Assembly (NCBI RefSeq): GCF_000724545.1 | Contig: NZ_JHBV01000006.1 | Coordinates: 1 to 64,000 of the forward strand | DNA from: Aureispira sp. CCB-QB1 | Lineage (GTDB): Bacteria > Bacteroidota > Bacteroidia > Chitinophagales > Saprospiraceae | DNA length: 64,000 nucleotides | Reading direction: 5' to 3' | Shown here: piece by piece, positions 35,482 through 42,820 of the stretch | Layout of the letters: each line of letters starts with the position of its first letter | Numbering within the stretch: position 1 is the stretch's first letter | The notes under the pieces: model-generated | The model's input: only the letters and a program-made list of their open reading frames with translations | Told to the model about the DNA's origin: nothing | The model's database searches: none | Program-made: the position numbers and the translations under genes

Positions 35482-35706
35482 ATGGAAAATTTAAAGCAAA
35501 CAAAGTCGGTAAAAGCCGCAAAAAAAGACGAATTAAAGCTAAATCTAGGCTTAATCAAAGCAAGACGGGTCGAAATGCTCAATTTGTTGAGTGAAATGTC
35601 CATCCTTTATTTTGTGGATAATAATGATGTGAGTTTTAGCGATCAGAAGCTTTCCAACATCCGATACCAATTGGATATTATGAGGGGCATTATAGTCAAT
35701 GCCTAA
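35482..35706 (+). CDS. Small helical protein (74 aa)
   Basis: ATG at 35482 (MENLKQTKSVKAAKKDELKL...). The product is lysine-rich at the start and then helical (LNLGLIKARRVEMLNLLSEM, then SNIRYQLDIMRGI). No family recognised. A hairpin lies at its start and a terminator after its end, so it is a single-gene transcript just before the capsid module. It may be a regulator or an internal virion protein. Confidence 0.5.
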   Translation: MENLKQTKSVKAAKKDELKLNLGLIKARRVEMLNLLSEMSILYFVDNNDVSFSDQKLSNIRYQLDIMRGIIVNA

Positions 35707-35722
35707 ACCAAAAAAATAGAAA

Positions 35723-35754
35723 AACCTTCAAACTATAGTTTGGAGGTTTTTTTT
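35723..35754 (+). terminator. Terminator before the capsid module
   Basis: AACCTTCAAAC (35723-35733) pairs with GTTTGGAGGTT (35738-35748) with one G-U, followed by a run of T to 35754. Confidence 0.8.
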
Positions 35755-35891
35755 ATGTTTAAAAACCCACTTACAAAAACATAACCCTTCAAAAATCGTA
35801 AGTCTATTGATTTTGTGTTGTTTATCGTTGCATCTTTACAGTCATACAATTATCGCATAATCGCATTTATTGACGACAAAAAAGAAAAAGC

Positions 35892-36443
35892 ATGATTTAC
35901 AATGCAAATACGCCTATCACAAAAAAAACGACTGCTGTCCTTCCTTGTGCTCAATCGAATACAACAGGAACGGCGGGGCGTGATTTGTGGCTAATTTTGG
36001 CGATCCAAAATACAACAGACGAGCGCAAAGAAGCCGTTTTGTTTGATGCCTCTCAAACGTTTGAGCTAAAAGAAGGCATCCAAAACCAAGATGGGGTTTT
36101 AATTTCTGCACAAAATACCTCTTATGATGCCCTGTTGAACGACTTGGCAAGTGGGGAACAATACTGTGTTGATCATACGCAAGTAGAGGTCATCCAAGGT
36201 TCTAATTTGCAATTAGACAATCCTTGGCAATTCTTCACAGATTTGCGTTTCAGCTTGAACACGCAAGCCGTGAACCAAATTAACCCATCTATTGCCAAAG
36301 ACCCGTACCAACAACAAGCCAACCGAATTTTGGTCAAAGCACCGTTTGGCATTACTCGCAAAATGTTGATGAAATTCCAAATGGAAGCTCAGACAACAAT
36401 GGTGCTGCGTATGCACTTGAGCAATGCTGTAATGAACGGCTAA
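35892..36443 (+). CDS. Candidate major capsid protein 1 (183 aa)
   Basis: A soluble 183-residue protein rich in beta strands, with no membrane span, signal peptide or enzyme motif. Alternating hydrophobic strands (DLWLILAIQNTTDERKEAVL, QVEVIQGSNLQLDN, RILVKAPFGITRKMLMKFQM) would suit a single jelly roll. It is first in the 21-gene late module, follows a 140-base leader after a strong terminator, and is itself followed by a terminator, so it can be made in excess of the downstream genes. Assignment as a capsid protein is inference; a fold prediction should show or deny a jelly roll. Confidence 0.55.
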   Translation: MIYNANTPITKKTTAVLPCAQSNTTGTAGRDLWLILAIQNTTDERKEAVLFDASQTFELKEGIQNQDGVLISAQNTSYDALLNDLASGEQYCVDHTQVEVIQGSNLQLDNPWQFFTDLRFSLNTQAVNQINPSIAKDPYQQQANRILVKAPFGITRKMLMKFQMEAQTTMVLRMHLSNAVMNG

Positions 36444-36457
36444 AAGATAATATAATG

Positions 36458-36487
36458 CAAGGACATTTTTTGTCCTTGTATTTTTTT
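36458..36487 (+). terminator. Terminator/attenuator after candidate capsid gene 1
   Basis: CAAGGACA (36458-36465) pairs with TGTCCTTG (36471-36478), followed by a T tract to 36487. It lies inside the late module, so partial read-through is needed for the downstream genes. Confidence 0.75.
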
Positions 36488-36507
36488 GAAAAAGAAATTT
36501 TGTAAAT

Positions 36508-36843
36508 ATGGCTTGTTTAGAATATGGGGGGAGTGCGCCTTGTACTAGTGGCGTGAATTGCTATGACGACCAAACAGGGCAACCATGTGGGGGAACGACC
36601 CAAACCAATACAGGGGGAAATATCCCATGGTCTGATCCAAATTATTGGAGCGGTTGGAACAACACAGTAGGTTCTTTGGGTTCTGCCCTTGGTTCGTGGT
36701 CGAACTTGTTTACAGGCAATGTACAACCAACCTACTATCCAGCCCCACACACACAACGCAACAATACTCTTTTGTATGTAGGCATGGGCTTGATGTTCGT
36801 TGTGTTAATGGTGATCCTTTACATAACCTTAAAGAAGAAATAA
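36508..36843 (+). CDS. Virion membrane protein candidate, C-terminal span
   Basis: A 111-residue protein. The N-terminal 85 residues are rich in Gly, Asn, Thr, Trp and Tyr with four cysteines (Cys3, Cys12, Cys18 and Cys27). The C-terminus is one membrane span (LLYVGMGLMFVVLMVILYIT) with a KKK end, so the N-part should face outside the cytoplasm or the capsid side. No family recognised. Confidence 0.65.
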   Translation: MACLEYGGSAPCTSGVNCYDDQTGQPCGGTTQTNTGGNIPWSDPNYWSGWNNTVGSLGSALGSWSNLFTGNVQPTYYPAPHTQRNNTLLYVGMGLMFVVLMVILYITLKKK

Positions 36844-36844
36844 G

Positions 36845-37171
36845 ATGACATTCTTAAAAAAATATTGGTGGGTGTTTGCCTTAATCATCGGCGCATTTCT
36901 GTTGTACTGGTTTGTTTTCCGTAAGGATTCAAAACCGAAATTTGTGTGCAACAACACAAAACAACAATGGGAACAAAAAATGGCGGCTAAAATGGCGGCT
37001 ATTCAGTCCGATGCTGACTGGGTGGCAAAAATTAACCAACAAGTTGCAGAGGGTAAATATACTGACCTCAATCATGGTTTGGCTGTTCATGCTGAATACC
37101 AACTTAGAATTGTAGACAATGAGTGTAATCCAGCTTTGCCCCTTAATTCTAAGGATCAGTTTAATAAATAA
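36845..37171 (+). CDS. Virion membrane protein candidate, FLKKYWW family copy 1
   Basis: A 108-residue protein with an N-terminal span (residues 7-26, YWWVFALIIGAFLLYWFVF) and a hydrophilic C-part with two cysteines (Cys34 and Cys93) that could pair. It shares the FLKKYWW start with the next gene. It begins two bases after the preceding stop. Confidence 0.65.
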   Translation: MTFLKKYWWVFALIIGAFLLYWFVFRKDSKPKFVCNNTKQQWEQKMAAKMAAIQSDADWVAKINQQVAEGKYTDLNHGLAVHAEYQLRIVDNECNPALPLNSKDQFNK

Positions 37172-37180
37172 TCCAACGAC

Positions 37181-37471
37181 ATGGAGTTCTTAAAAAAATA
37201 TTGGTGGCTTATCGCTATTGTGTTGGTGGTGTTGTACTTGTTGATGACTTCCAAGCCTTCAGCTAATTCAGGAACGAACAACAATACTTCAAACAATACT
37301 GGCGATAGTGGCGGTGGTGGTCGAATTGACGGTCAACCAGGAGGATGTACCCCAATTACCGATATTATTTGGCGAGAGAAGAAAACATGGTGGTGGCAAC
37401 GCAACGGTAATAACTGGGAGTTAGCACATCAACAGATGTTAGATGAGGGTTATTGCGAATGGATTACATAA
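37181..37471 (+). CDS. Virion membrane protein candidate, FLKKYWW family copy 2
   Basis: A 96-residue protein. The span covers residues 7-22 (YWWLIAIVLVVLYLLM), then an Asn/Thr/Gly-rich spacer, then GGCTPITDIIWREKKTWWWQ and a final YCEWIT with two cysteines. The N-terminus nearly matches the preceding gene, so the two probably arose by duplication and diverged after the span. Confidence 0.65.
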   Translation: MEFLKKYWWLIAIVLVVLYLLMTSKPSANSGTNNNTSNNTGDSGGGGRIDGQPGGCTPITDIIWREKKTWWWQRNGNNWELAHQQMLDEGYCEWIT

Positions 37472-37486
37472 TATTATTGGCTAATT

Positions 37487-37585
37487 ATGAAAGTAAATAC
37501 AACAACACTACTCGTCTACTTAATGATCTTTCTTTTGATTTTCTTTTTGATCAAGGGGTTTTCATTTAGTGAAATTTTCAACTAA
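37487..37585 (+). CDS. 32-aa single-span membrane peptide
   Basis: MKVNTTTLLVYLMIFLLIFF, then LIKGFSFSEIFN. Almost the whole peptide is a membrane span. Its stop overlaps the next start (TAATG), which supports coupled translation. Comparable to the very small membrane proteins of PRD1 and PM2. Confidence 0.6.
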   Translation: MKVNTTTLLVYLMIFLLIFFLIKGFSFSEIFN

Positions 37586-38061
37586 TGAGCAATAAAGCAC
37601 TAACATATATAGCGATTGGTTTGGGAATCCTTGTACTGGGAATTATCCTGTTAGGCATTCGTTTGGGGTGGTTTCAGCGTGGTAAGCTCAAGCTAGTAGA
37701 AGGCGATGGGAAAGTCGACCGTTTGCCTAGTGGGGCAATCGACGAAAGTCGATACTATTCTATTGCTAAGGGTATCAATGTCAGTTTGAAGGGCGTAAAT
37801 TACCAACATAGCTATTTTATGAGTACAGCTGACCAATTATTGGCATTGAATAAAAATGAGTTGAGAGTAGTCAACAATATTTATACAAGGGATTTTGGAG
37901 ATAAAGAAGACCCCACCCTTCGGGCAATTGTTGCGGGGGAATTTTTAGGCTCGACATTGGGCGTGCCTCATCCTTGTACTGATGCTGAGTCAAATACTAT
38001 CAATTCAGCATGTTACAAACAAAAAAAGGTGCTCGAAGCACTTAATTCTATAAACGCTTAA
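37585..38061 (+). CDS. Virion membrane protein candidate (158 aa)
   Basis: An N-terminal span (residues 5-26, ALTYIAIGLGILVLGIILLG) is followed by a 130-residue hydrophilic domain (VDRLPSGAIDESRYYSIAKG, FMSTADQLLALNKNELRVVN) with cysteines near 136 and 147. I do not recognise the domain. Translation is coupled to the 32-aa gene by a one-base overlap. Confidence 0.65.
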   Translation: MSNKALTYIAIGLGILVLGIILLGIRLGWFQRGKLKLVEGDGKVDRLPSGAIDESRYYSIAKGINVSLKGVNYQHSYFMSTADQLLALNKNELRVVNNIYTRDFGDKEDPTLRAIVAGEFLGSTLGVPHPCTDAESNTINSACYKQKKVLEALNSINA

Positions 38062-38076
38062 AAAAAATCTACTAGA

Positions 38077-38250
38077 ATGAGCATAGATTTTAAAACAGGC
38101 TTTTTCCTTTTGTTTATCATCACAGTAGCCGTCTACTTAGGCAATATGTGGGGACACAAAATGATTGAAGCCGACCGCAAGCAAAAGGAGTATGATGATT
38201 GGGTGAAAGCCCAAAACAATGCGCCTACAGCACCAGCCACCACGGCATAA
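38077..38250 (+). CDS. 57-aa single-span membrane protein
   Basis: ATG at 38077 gives MSIDFKTGFFLLFIITVAVY followed by LGNMWGHKMIEADRK and an Ala/Pro-rich end. One membrane span near the N-terminus; the rest is a charged helix. Position in the tight run of small membrane genes supports it. Confidence 0.6.
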   Translation: MSIDFKTGFFLLFIITVAVYLGNMWGHKMIEADRKQKEYDDWVKAQNNAPTAPATTA

Positions 38251-38262
38251 AAAAGAGGAACT

Positions 38263-38415
38263 ATGAATCCAAGTACCAACCAAATCGAAATACCGACCAT
38301 CCCGATCCGTGTGGATGTAAACATCGAACCGTACCAAAGCGCAATGCTTGCCTTTTCTTTGTTTATAGCGATGGTGTTGGCGTTGCTAATTTTTGGTTTT
38401 GTATTCAAGAATTAG
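38263..38415 (+). CDS. 50-aa single-span membrane protein
   Basis: ATG at 38263 encodes MNPSTNQIEIPTIPIRVDV, then a C-terminal span (AMLAFSLFIAMVLALLIFGF). It starts 12 bases after the previous stop. A small beta-like N-part sits outside the membrane. Function unknown. Confidence 0.6.
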   Translation: MNPSTNQIEIPTIPIRVDVNIEPYQSAMLAFSLFIAMVLALLIFGFVFKN

Positions 38416-38458
38416 TTAGAAGAAACAATATTGTAAATTTTTTAAATATCTATTCCTT

Positions 38459-38896
38459 ATGGGAGCTTATACCGATAAAAACGCAGCTCGTACGGCTGAC
38501 GTAATCAGTCTATACAAAATGGGGTCTCCTGCTATTGATTCCGTTACATCTAAAGAGGTCAAAGCCTTGAAAGTACAAACTTATGCTGTTCAAAAAAACA
38601 GTTTTAAAGCTGTTTTGGGCTTGCAATTGCTTGCCTTCAAAGGCGATCAAGCGGCAACGGATCAAAAACTGGTTGTTGAAGTGTACGTCAATGGCGTATT
38701 CAAAGACAAAAAAGAGTATGACACGTTGGACTATTACGAAAACTTGGTGACTTATGTAAAAGCAGAGGACAAAATCCGCTATGATTTTACCTACAGTAAC
38801 AGCAACACAGGTACAGGGCAGGTCATCAAAGATAATGTGGACGTAGACGCTAGAGTTTTGCTGATCGTAGCAGACCCGCCAAAAACTTGTAACTAG
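38459..38896 (+). CDS. Candidate major capsid protein 2 (145 aa)
   Basis: A soluble 145-residue protein predicted to be mostly beta strands (KALKVQTYAVQKNSFKAVLG, QKLVVEVYVNGVFKDKKEYD, ARVLLIVADPP). No membrane span or enzyme motif. Like the 183-aa protein, it is followed by its own strong terminator within the late module, which suggests high copy number. Two small soluble beta proteins would fit capsids built from two single-jelly-roll proteins, as in Sphaerolipoviridae and Matsushitaviridae. This is inference and depends on structure prediction. Confidence 0.5.
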   Translation: MGAYTDKNAARTADVISLYKMGSPAIDSVTSKEVKALKVQTYAVQKNSFKAVLGLQLLAFKGDQAATDQKLVVEVYVNGVFKDKKEYDTLDYYENLVTYVKAEDKIRYDFTYSNSNTGTGQVIKDNVDVDARVLLIVADPPKTCN

Positions 38897-38928
38897 ACAC
38901 AAGCATTCAACGGCTTTAAATAAATAAT

Positions 38929-38973
38929 CAAAAGGCATAAGGATAGAACATTTATACCTTATGCCTTTTTTTT
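38929..38973 (+). terminator. Terminator/attenuator after candidate capsid gene 2
   Basis: AAAAGGCATAAGG (about 38929-38941) pairs with CCTTATGCCTTTT (from about 38957), followed by a long T tract to 38973. A second internal terminator of the late module. Confidence 0.8.
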
Positions 38974-38997
38974 TCAAACACTTTTAATACAAAAAAA

Positions 38998-39228
38998 ATG
39001 GACGGTAAAACATTAGCCATTTTGTCTTTGGTTATTTCTGGAATTTTGGTGGTTCTTGCTGGTCTCAATTATATGGAGAACAAAAGAGCTAGAGAAGCAG
39101 CAAGCACAAAAAAATGTAGTTGTTCGGGTTGTAGCGGTCATACTGACTCGCCTACTAATTCAGATAATGCCGATTCTAGCAATACCCTCACGAACTACAG
39201 CGGTTCGACCATGCAGCCAATGTCTTAA
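38998..39228 (+). CDS. Virion membrane protein candidate (76 aa)
   Basis: An N-terminal span (residues 5-25, TLAILSLVISGILVVLAGLN) is followed by a KKCSCSGCSGH cluster with three cysteines and a Ser/Thr/Asn-rich tail. The cysteine cluster could bind metal or form disulfides. Family unknown. Confidence 0.6.
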   Translation: MDGKTLAILSLVISGILVVLAGLNYMENKRAREAASTKKCSCSGCSGHTDSPTNSDNADSSNTLTNYSGSTMQPMS

Positions 39229-39239
39229 AATAGATTGAT

Positions 39240-39629
39240 ATGTTAAGCGAGTTATTTAATAGTACCCACGCCTTTGACAAATTACGTCAAGGCTATTACG
39301 ACGAAGAGAGCCAATGCGGTTGGGTAACGGAATGCCAAGATACAAAGAACTGTATCGCTAGGGTGTGCGCTCCGCACCGAGATGCCTATGGAGGTACTTT
39401 TTATAACAGTTGTGTATTGGCTTGCAATGAAAATACAGGCATGCAAAAGCTAGAGGACTTTGTCTGCAAGAATCCCGCAACGGCTTACAAATTATATGGA
39501 ATCACTTGTCCAGGATATGTACCAGGGGGCGTTATCTCTCTTTTTGGTCGAGATATTAAAGTCTCACAGATTCTCATATCTATTTTGCTAGTTATTATTA
39601 TTTATATCATCATCAAAAGATACCAATAA
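39240..39629 (+). CDS. Cysteine-rich virion membrane protein candidate (129 aa)
   Basis: Residues 1-105 are hydrophilic with nine cysteines (ESQCGWVTECQDTKNCIARV, CAPHRD, NSCVLACNEN, FVCKN, ITCPG), spaced as in small disulfide-rich Kazal-like domains. The C-terminus is one membrane span (ISILLVIIIYIIIKRYQ). Disulfides imply that the head domain sits in an oxidising place, such as the host periplasm during entry or assembly. The stop overlaps the next start. Confidence 0.6.
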   Translation: MLSELFNSTHAFDKLRQGYYDEESQCGWVTECQDTKNCIARVCAPHRDAYGGTFYNSCVLACNENTGMQKLEDFVCKNPATAYKLYGITCPGYVPGGVISLFGRDIKVSQILISILLVIIIYIIIKRYQ

Positions 39630-39901
39630 TGTCCAATTTAGGTTCAGCGGGGGCATCTTCCCCACCCGATACAGGAACAGGCGGCACCGTTGGCGGTGGT
39701 GGTGGCGATACGGGGGGAATTTTAGGATTCTTTAGCAATTTCTTTACCTATGGTAAAGAACAAGATATCATCCGAACAGGGGGCGACCTCCAAAAGTTCT
39801 TCCAACCAGGAAAGTACCGTCCAGAAGGTAACACCGATATTATTATCATTGGGGTTCTTGTTGTCATTCTGTTGGTGCTTTTATTCATTTTTAGAAAATA
39901 G
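39629..39901 (+). CDS. Glycine-rich virion membrane protein candidate (90 aa)
   Basis: The N-terminal half is glycine-rich (GGTVGGGGGDTGGILGFFSN), then a helical part, then a C-terminal span (IIIIGVLVVILLVLLFIFRK). One-base overlap with the preceding gene. Function unknown. Confidence 0.6.
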   Translation: MSNLGSAGASSPPDTGTGGTVGGGGGDTGGILGFFSNFFTYGKEQDIIRTGGDLQKFFQPGKYRPEGNTDIIIIGVLVVILLVLLFIFRK

Positions 39902-39905
39902 TCTT

Positions 39906-40322
39906 ATGAGCAAAAATACAACCATAGCACTAATAATCTTTTTTGTCCTTGTCTTGATTGGATTGTCTGTTTATGGTGTTTTGATACTATTTAATTCGAC
40001 CGCTCAAGGCTCTACTAGTAAAGGAGGGAACACCAATACTAATAATAGTAATACCAATGGGAATCCTCCTGTAACAAGTCAAAGCGACATGGATAATTTT
40101 GTCAAGCGGTTTAGAGATGGTTTCGAGGCTTATCATGATTTATACCGTTGCGATTTAATTAGTGAAGCCCTAACATTTGATAATACGCAATTGCAAAACT
40201 TTGCGGACACATACCGAAATACTTATGGTATTACTGTCGTGCAGCAAATGGATAAAGTTTGGATTTGGTGTTTTTCAAGAACAACGGGACAAACTCTGTA
40301 TGATAAATTAAAAGCATTATAA
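39906..40322 (+). CDS. Virion membrane protein candidate (138 aa)
   Basis: ATG at 39906 is used, since codons upstream overlap the preceding gene. An N-terminal span (residues 6-29, TIALIIFFVLVLIGLSVYGV) leads to a Ser/Asn/Gly-rich linker and a helical domain (FVKRFRDGFEAYHDLYRCDL, then QNFADTYRNTYGITVVQQMD). Cysteines near 84 and 121. Family unknown. Confidence 0.6.
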   Translation: MSKNTTIALIIFFVLVLIGLSVYGVLILFNSTAQGSTSKGGNTNTNNSNTNGNPPVTSQSDMDNFVKRFRDGFEAYHDLYRCDLISEALTFDNTQLQNFADTYRNTYGITVVQQMDKVWIWCFSRTTGQTLYDKLKAL

Positions 40323-40324
40323 AT

Positions 40325-40486
40325 ATGAGCAATAATGTACTAATAGTTTTTATCATCGTCCTTTTTGGTGCGGTGGTTTATTTGGTGTTGAGAGGTAGAG
40401 AGAAAGACGAAGTCTACAGCAAATACCAAAGAATTGTAGAAGACCCCAAAGGGGCAAAAATGGACGGTCTCTTAAATAATAGTTAG
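40325..40486 (+). CDS. 53-aa single-span membrane protein
   Basis: ATG at 40325 gives MSNNVLIVFIIVLFGAVVYL with a span at residues 5-21, then a basic/acidic helix. It abuts the following gene with no gap (TAG then ATG). Function unknown. Confidence 0.6.
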   Translation: MSNNVLIVFIIVLFGAVVYLVLRGREKDEVYSKYQRIVEDPKGAKMDGLLNNS

Positions 40487-40732
40487 ATGAGCAACGAACT
40501 TAGATGGATAGACAAGCATGGGAACTTGTTGGAAGGTTCTCAATACATTGGTTTTTATGATAGTATTACTCAAACTTGTGAGTTGTACGATGGTACAAGC
40601 GTGGTTTGTCCTTCTTTTGATAGTTCGGAGCTGCAGCAAAAAGTAGTACGAGACAAACCAACTTATTATTGGGTTTTATTGGTCCTGTTTTGTTTGTTGG
40701 TGCTTTTTATTGCTTGGTATATTAATCGTTGA
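40487..40732 (+). CDS. Virion membrane protein candidate (81 aa), C-terminal span
   Basis: A small beta-rich head (LRWIDKHGNLLEGSQYIGFY, two cysteines) is followed by a C-terminal span (YYWVLLVLFCLLVLFIAWYI). It directly precedes the amidase gene with a two-base gap, so the two may be part of one lytic or entry unit. Confidence 0.6.
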   Translation: MSNELRWIDKHGNLLEGSQYIGFYDSITQTCELYDGTSVVCPSFDSSELQQKVVRDKPTYYWVLLVLFCLLVLFIAWYINR

Positions 40733-40734
40733 AA

Positions 40735-41310
40735 ATGAATATTTACACAAAAATATTAATTGGTTTGGTTGCACTAACAGCGTTGATCCTTGCTTTTTTG
40801 TTTTTTAGAAAAAGAAAAAAGGAAGAGGAACAAAAGGAGATCCTAAAAGAGCCTATCAAGATTTATGACAAAATAAATACCTTGATGCGTTCTTCTACCC
40901 AACAATACAGTACGAGAGATTTGTCAAAGATTAATAAAATCATTTTGCACCATAGTGCTGCCACGGGGCAGACCGCAGAAGATTACGCCCGTTATCATGT
41001 TCAGTCTAATGGATGGCCTGGAATTGGATATCACTTTGTGATCGAGAAAAACGGCGATATTATACAGGGCAATTCTTTGGAAACTGTAAGCTATCACGCA
41101 GCGGGAAAAAATACAGAAAGTATCGGTATTTCGTTGAGTGGCAACTTTATGAACGAACAACCAACGGCAGCACAAATCAAAAGCTTAAAGCAATTGGTCG
41201 CCCACTTAAGAGCGCAATTAAATAAAAATCTTCCCGTTTCTGGTCATCGTGACCATGGGCAGACTTCTTGCCCAGGTACAAACCTTTATCCAATCATCAG
41301 TCAGTTATAA
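40735..41310 (+). CDS. Membrane-tethered N-acetylmuramoyl-L-alanine amidase
   Basis: ATG at 40735 is used; a TTG two codons earlier is also possible. A span at residues 7-24 anchors a 130-residue amidase_2/PGRP domain. Zinc ligands are visible: ILHHSAA (His72/73), GHRDHG (His171) and TSCPG (Cys179), as in T7 lysozyme, with SYHAAG (120-124) near the site. It cuts the bond between muramic acid and L-Ala. A membrane anchor and a place among virion membrane genes suggest a virion-borne entry enzyme like those of PRD1 and PM2-type viruses; host lysis is the alternative. Confidence 0.85.
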   Translation: MNIYTKILIGLVALTALILAFLFFRKRKKEEEQKEILKEPIKIYDKINTLMRSSTQQYSTRDLSKINKIILHHSAATGQTAEDYARYHVQSNGWPGIGYHFVIEKNGDIIQGNSLETVSYHAAGKNTESIGISLSGNFMNEQPTAAQIKSLKQLVAHLRAQLNKNLPVSGHRDHGQTSCPGTNLYPIISQL

Positions 41311-41313
41311 ATT

Positions 41314-42420
41314 ATGTACGTAAGAAAAATAGAATACCTTTCATCAGGAAATACCCTATTATTAGGAGTAAACGCAGACGGACAAGAGGTTGTTATCAAG
41401 GCGTTTTTTCATGATTCGGGGGCTTCCATCGTAGACAATGACCGTATAACAATAGCTAGACAAAACGGTTCGGATGCTTATACATTCCCTTGGAACAAAG
41501 TAGATCGTTTAATCGGGAAAAGTGGCGCACTTCCCAAACCGACAAGCGTACAGGAATTGTACAAAATTTTGTTTGAGGAATTTTTTATCAATCCTCAAGC
41601 AGAATCACTCAATAATCAATTGGTTGCTTTGGATGCACCTTTGGCTCAAGATGCAAAGGCATTGCCTACCCGTACCGATGATTATTTCGATGAAATCATC
41701 GACGGCAAAAGAACGGGGATTACTGCTTTTTCAAAGTTTGGACAAAACGCCAACATTACTACAACACCCCAAGTCATTGCGAGCTTTGGCGGTGCTTATT
41801 TTCCTATGCTAACGGCAGATACTTTGCGAGTAAAATCTTCAAGCCCTTTAGATACTTTGAACGGCGATGGTTGTCAAAAGGTCAAAATAGTAGGGCTTAG
41901 CCCTTTGGGATTGTTACAAGAAGAGATCATCGACTTAAATGGTGAAGATTTTGTCCCCACGACCAAACAATGGTTGGGAGGGGTCAACCGTGTTACCGTG
42001 CACCAAGCTGGAACCCAACGAACCAATGTAGGGACTATTGATGTTTTGCCGAGTGGTGAAACGGACTTGACCAAACTACAAGCGCAAATCCCTGCAAGAA
42101 TTGGCACCACAAAACAACTAATTTTCCATGTTCCTGCCGATTCTGTTTTAAAAATATATGCTTATATCTTCAATGGTGCTAAAAGTGGCGGTGGTTCCGA
42201 CCTTTTGGATATCAATGGCTATATTTTTAAAGATGGGATTGTCACTAATTTTTTTGATTCTCCAATCACGGCAACCGCTAATCCTTTGCTTTCCGAAAAG
42301 TTGGTCATTCCTTTGAGATTCGAGGGATTGGCTTCTATATGGTTTGATTCGGTTGTAGCAGCGGGCACGGGTCGGATAAGTGGACGATTGCAACAAACCT
42401 TAACACAACTAAGCTCATGA
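41314..42420 (+). CDS. Receptor-binding spike or fibre protein candidate (368 aa)
   Basis: The largest late protein, soluble and beta-rich. Residues about 168-250 (TLRVKSSSPLDTLNGDGCQK, then KIVGLSPLGLLQEEI, NGEDFVPTTKQWLGGVNRVT, HQAGTQRTNVGTIDVL) follow the pattern S..xDT..G.G...V.I.GL...E...LNG......VNR..V..AGT..N.G.I.V. I associate this domain with virion surface proteins of many marine phages. It probably sits at the capsid vertices and binds the host. It is three bases downstream of the amidase gene. Confidence 0.65.
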   Translation: MYVRKIEYLSSGNTLLLGVNADGQEVVIKAFFHDSGASIVDNDRITIARQNGSDAYTFPWNKVDRLIGKSGALPKPTSVQELYKILFEEFFINPQAESLNNQLVALDAPLAQDAKALPTRTDDYFDEIIDGKRTGITAFSKFGQNANITTTPQVIASFGGAYFPMLTADTLRVKSSSPLDTLNGDGCQKVKIVGLSPLGLLQEEIIDLNGEDFVPTTKQWLGGVNRVTVHQAGTQRTNVGTIDVLPSGETDLTKLQAQIPARIGTTKQLIFHVPADSVLKIYAYIFNGAKSGGGSDLLDINGYIFKDGIVTNFFDSPITATANPLLSEKLVIPLRFEGLASIWFDSVVAAGTGRISGRLQQTLTQLSS

Positions 42421-42698
42421 GCATTTACATAGACATAGCGTTTGAAGTTTTGCACTTCGTGTTTTTGTTGACGGCTTTAGTTGCTGGATGGTGGGTGATG
42501 ATCCACTATTACCAAGAAAAAAAAGCCTTTGATAAAAGTATGCAAGCTTTGAAAGACGAAGAATATACTTTGGAAGCTAGAAAACAAATACAAACAGCTC
42601 TGGACGATTTCAGAGAAGAACTAGCACCTATAAAAGCACACATCACACAAATTAATACACTACTCAAGCAAAAACAAAGCGATGAAAAAGAAAATTAA
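42417..42698 (+). CDS. Membrane protein with coiled-coil tail (93 aa)
   Basis: The span (residues 10-30, EVLHFVFLLTALVAGWWVMI) is followed by a charged coiled coil (ALKDEEYTLEARKQIQTALD, then LAPIKAHITQINTLL). The topology would suit a holin-like or spanin-like lysis protein or a virion membrane protein. It overlaps the spike gene by four bases (ATGA). Confidence 0.55.
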   Translation: MSIYIDIAFEVLHFVFLLTALVAGWWVMIHYYQEKKAFDKSMQALKDEEYTLEARKQIQTALDDFREELAPIKAHITQINTLLKQKQSDEKEN

Positions 42699-42819
42699 CA
42701 CCGCTGTGCTGTTGTATTCTATAGGTTTAATTCTATCCATTGGCTCTTTGACAAAGAACTACTTTGGTGCTAAAAATACAACCGCTCAGACAGTGCAAAT
42801 CACACAAAAAACACCTTAA
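42682..42819 (+). CDS. 45-aa single-span membrane peptide
   Basis: ATG at 42682 overlaps the end of the previous gene by 17 bases. The product MKKKINTAVLLYSIGLILSI, then GSLTKNYFGAKNTTAQ, has one span after a lysine start and could be a signal-anchor. Function unknown. Confidence 0.5.
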   Translation: MKKKINTAVLLYSIGLILSIGSLTKNYFGAKNTTAQTVQITQKTP

Positions 42820-42820
42820 T

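Noticed and set aside
38133-38504. Open frames of 66-101 aa on both strands over 38133-38504
   Set aside because: They overlap two small membrane genes and the start of the 145-aa gene in other frames, and are poorer in coding signs.
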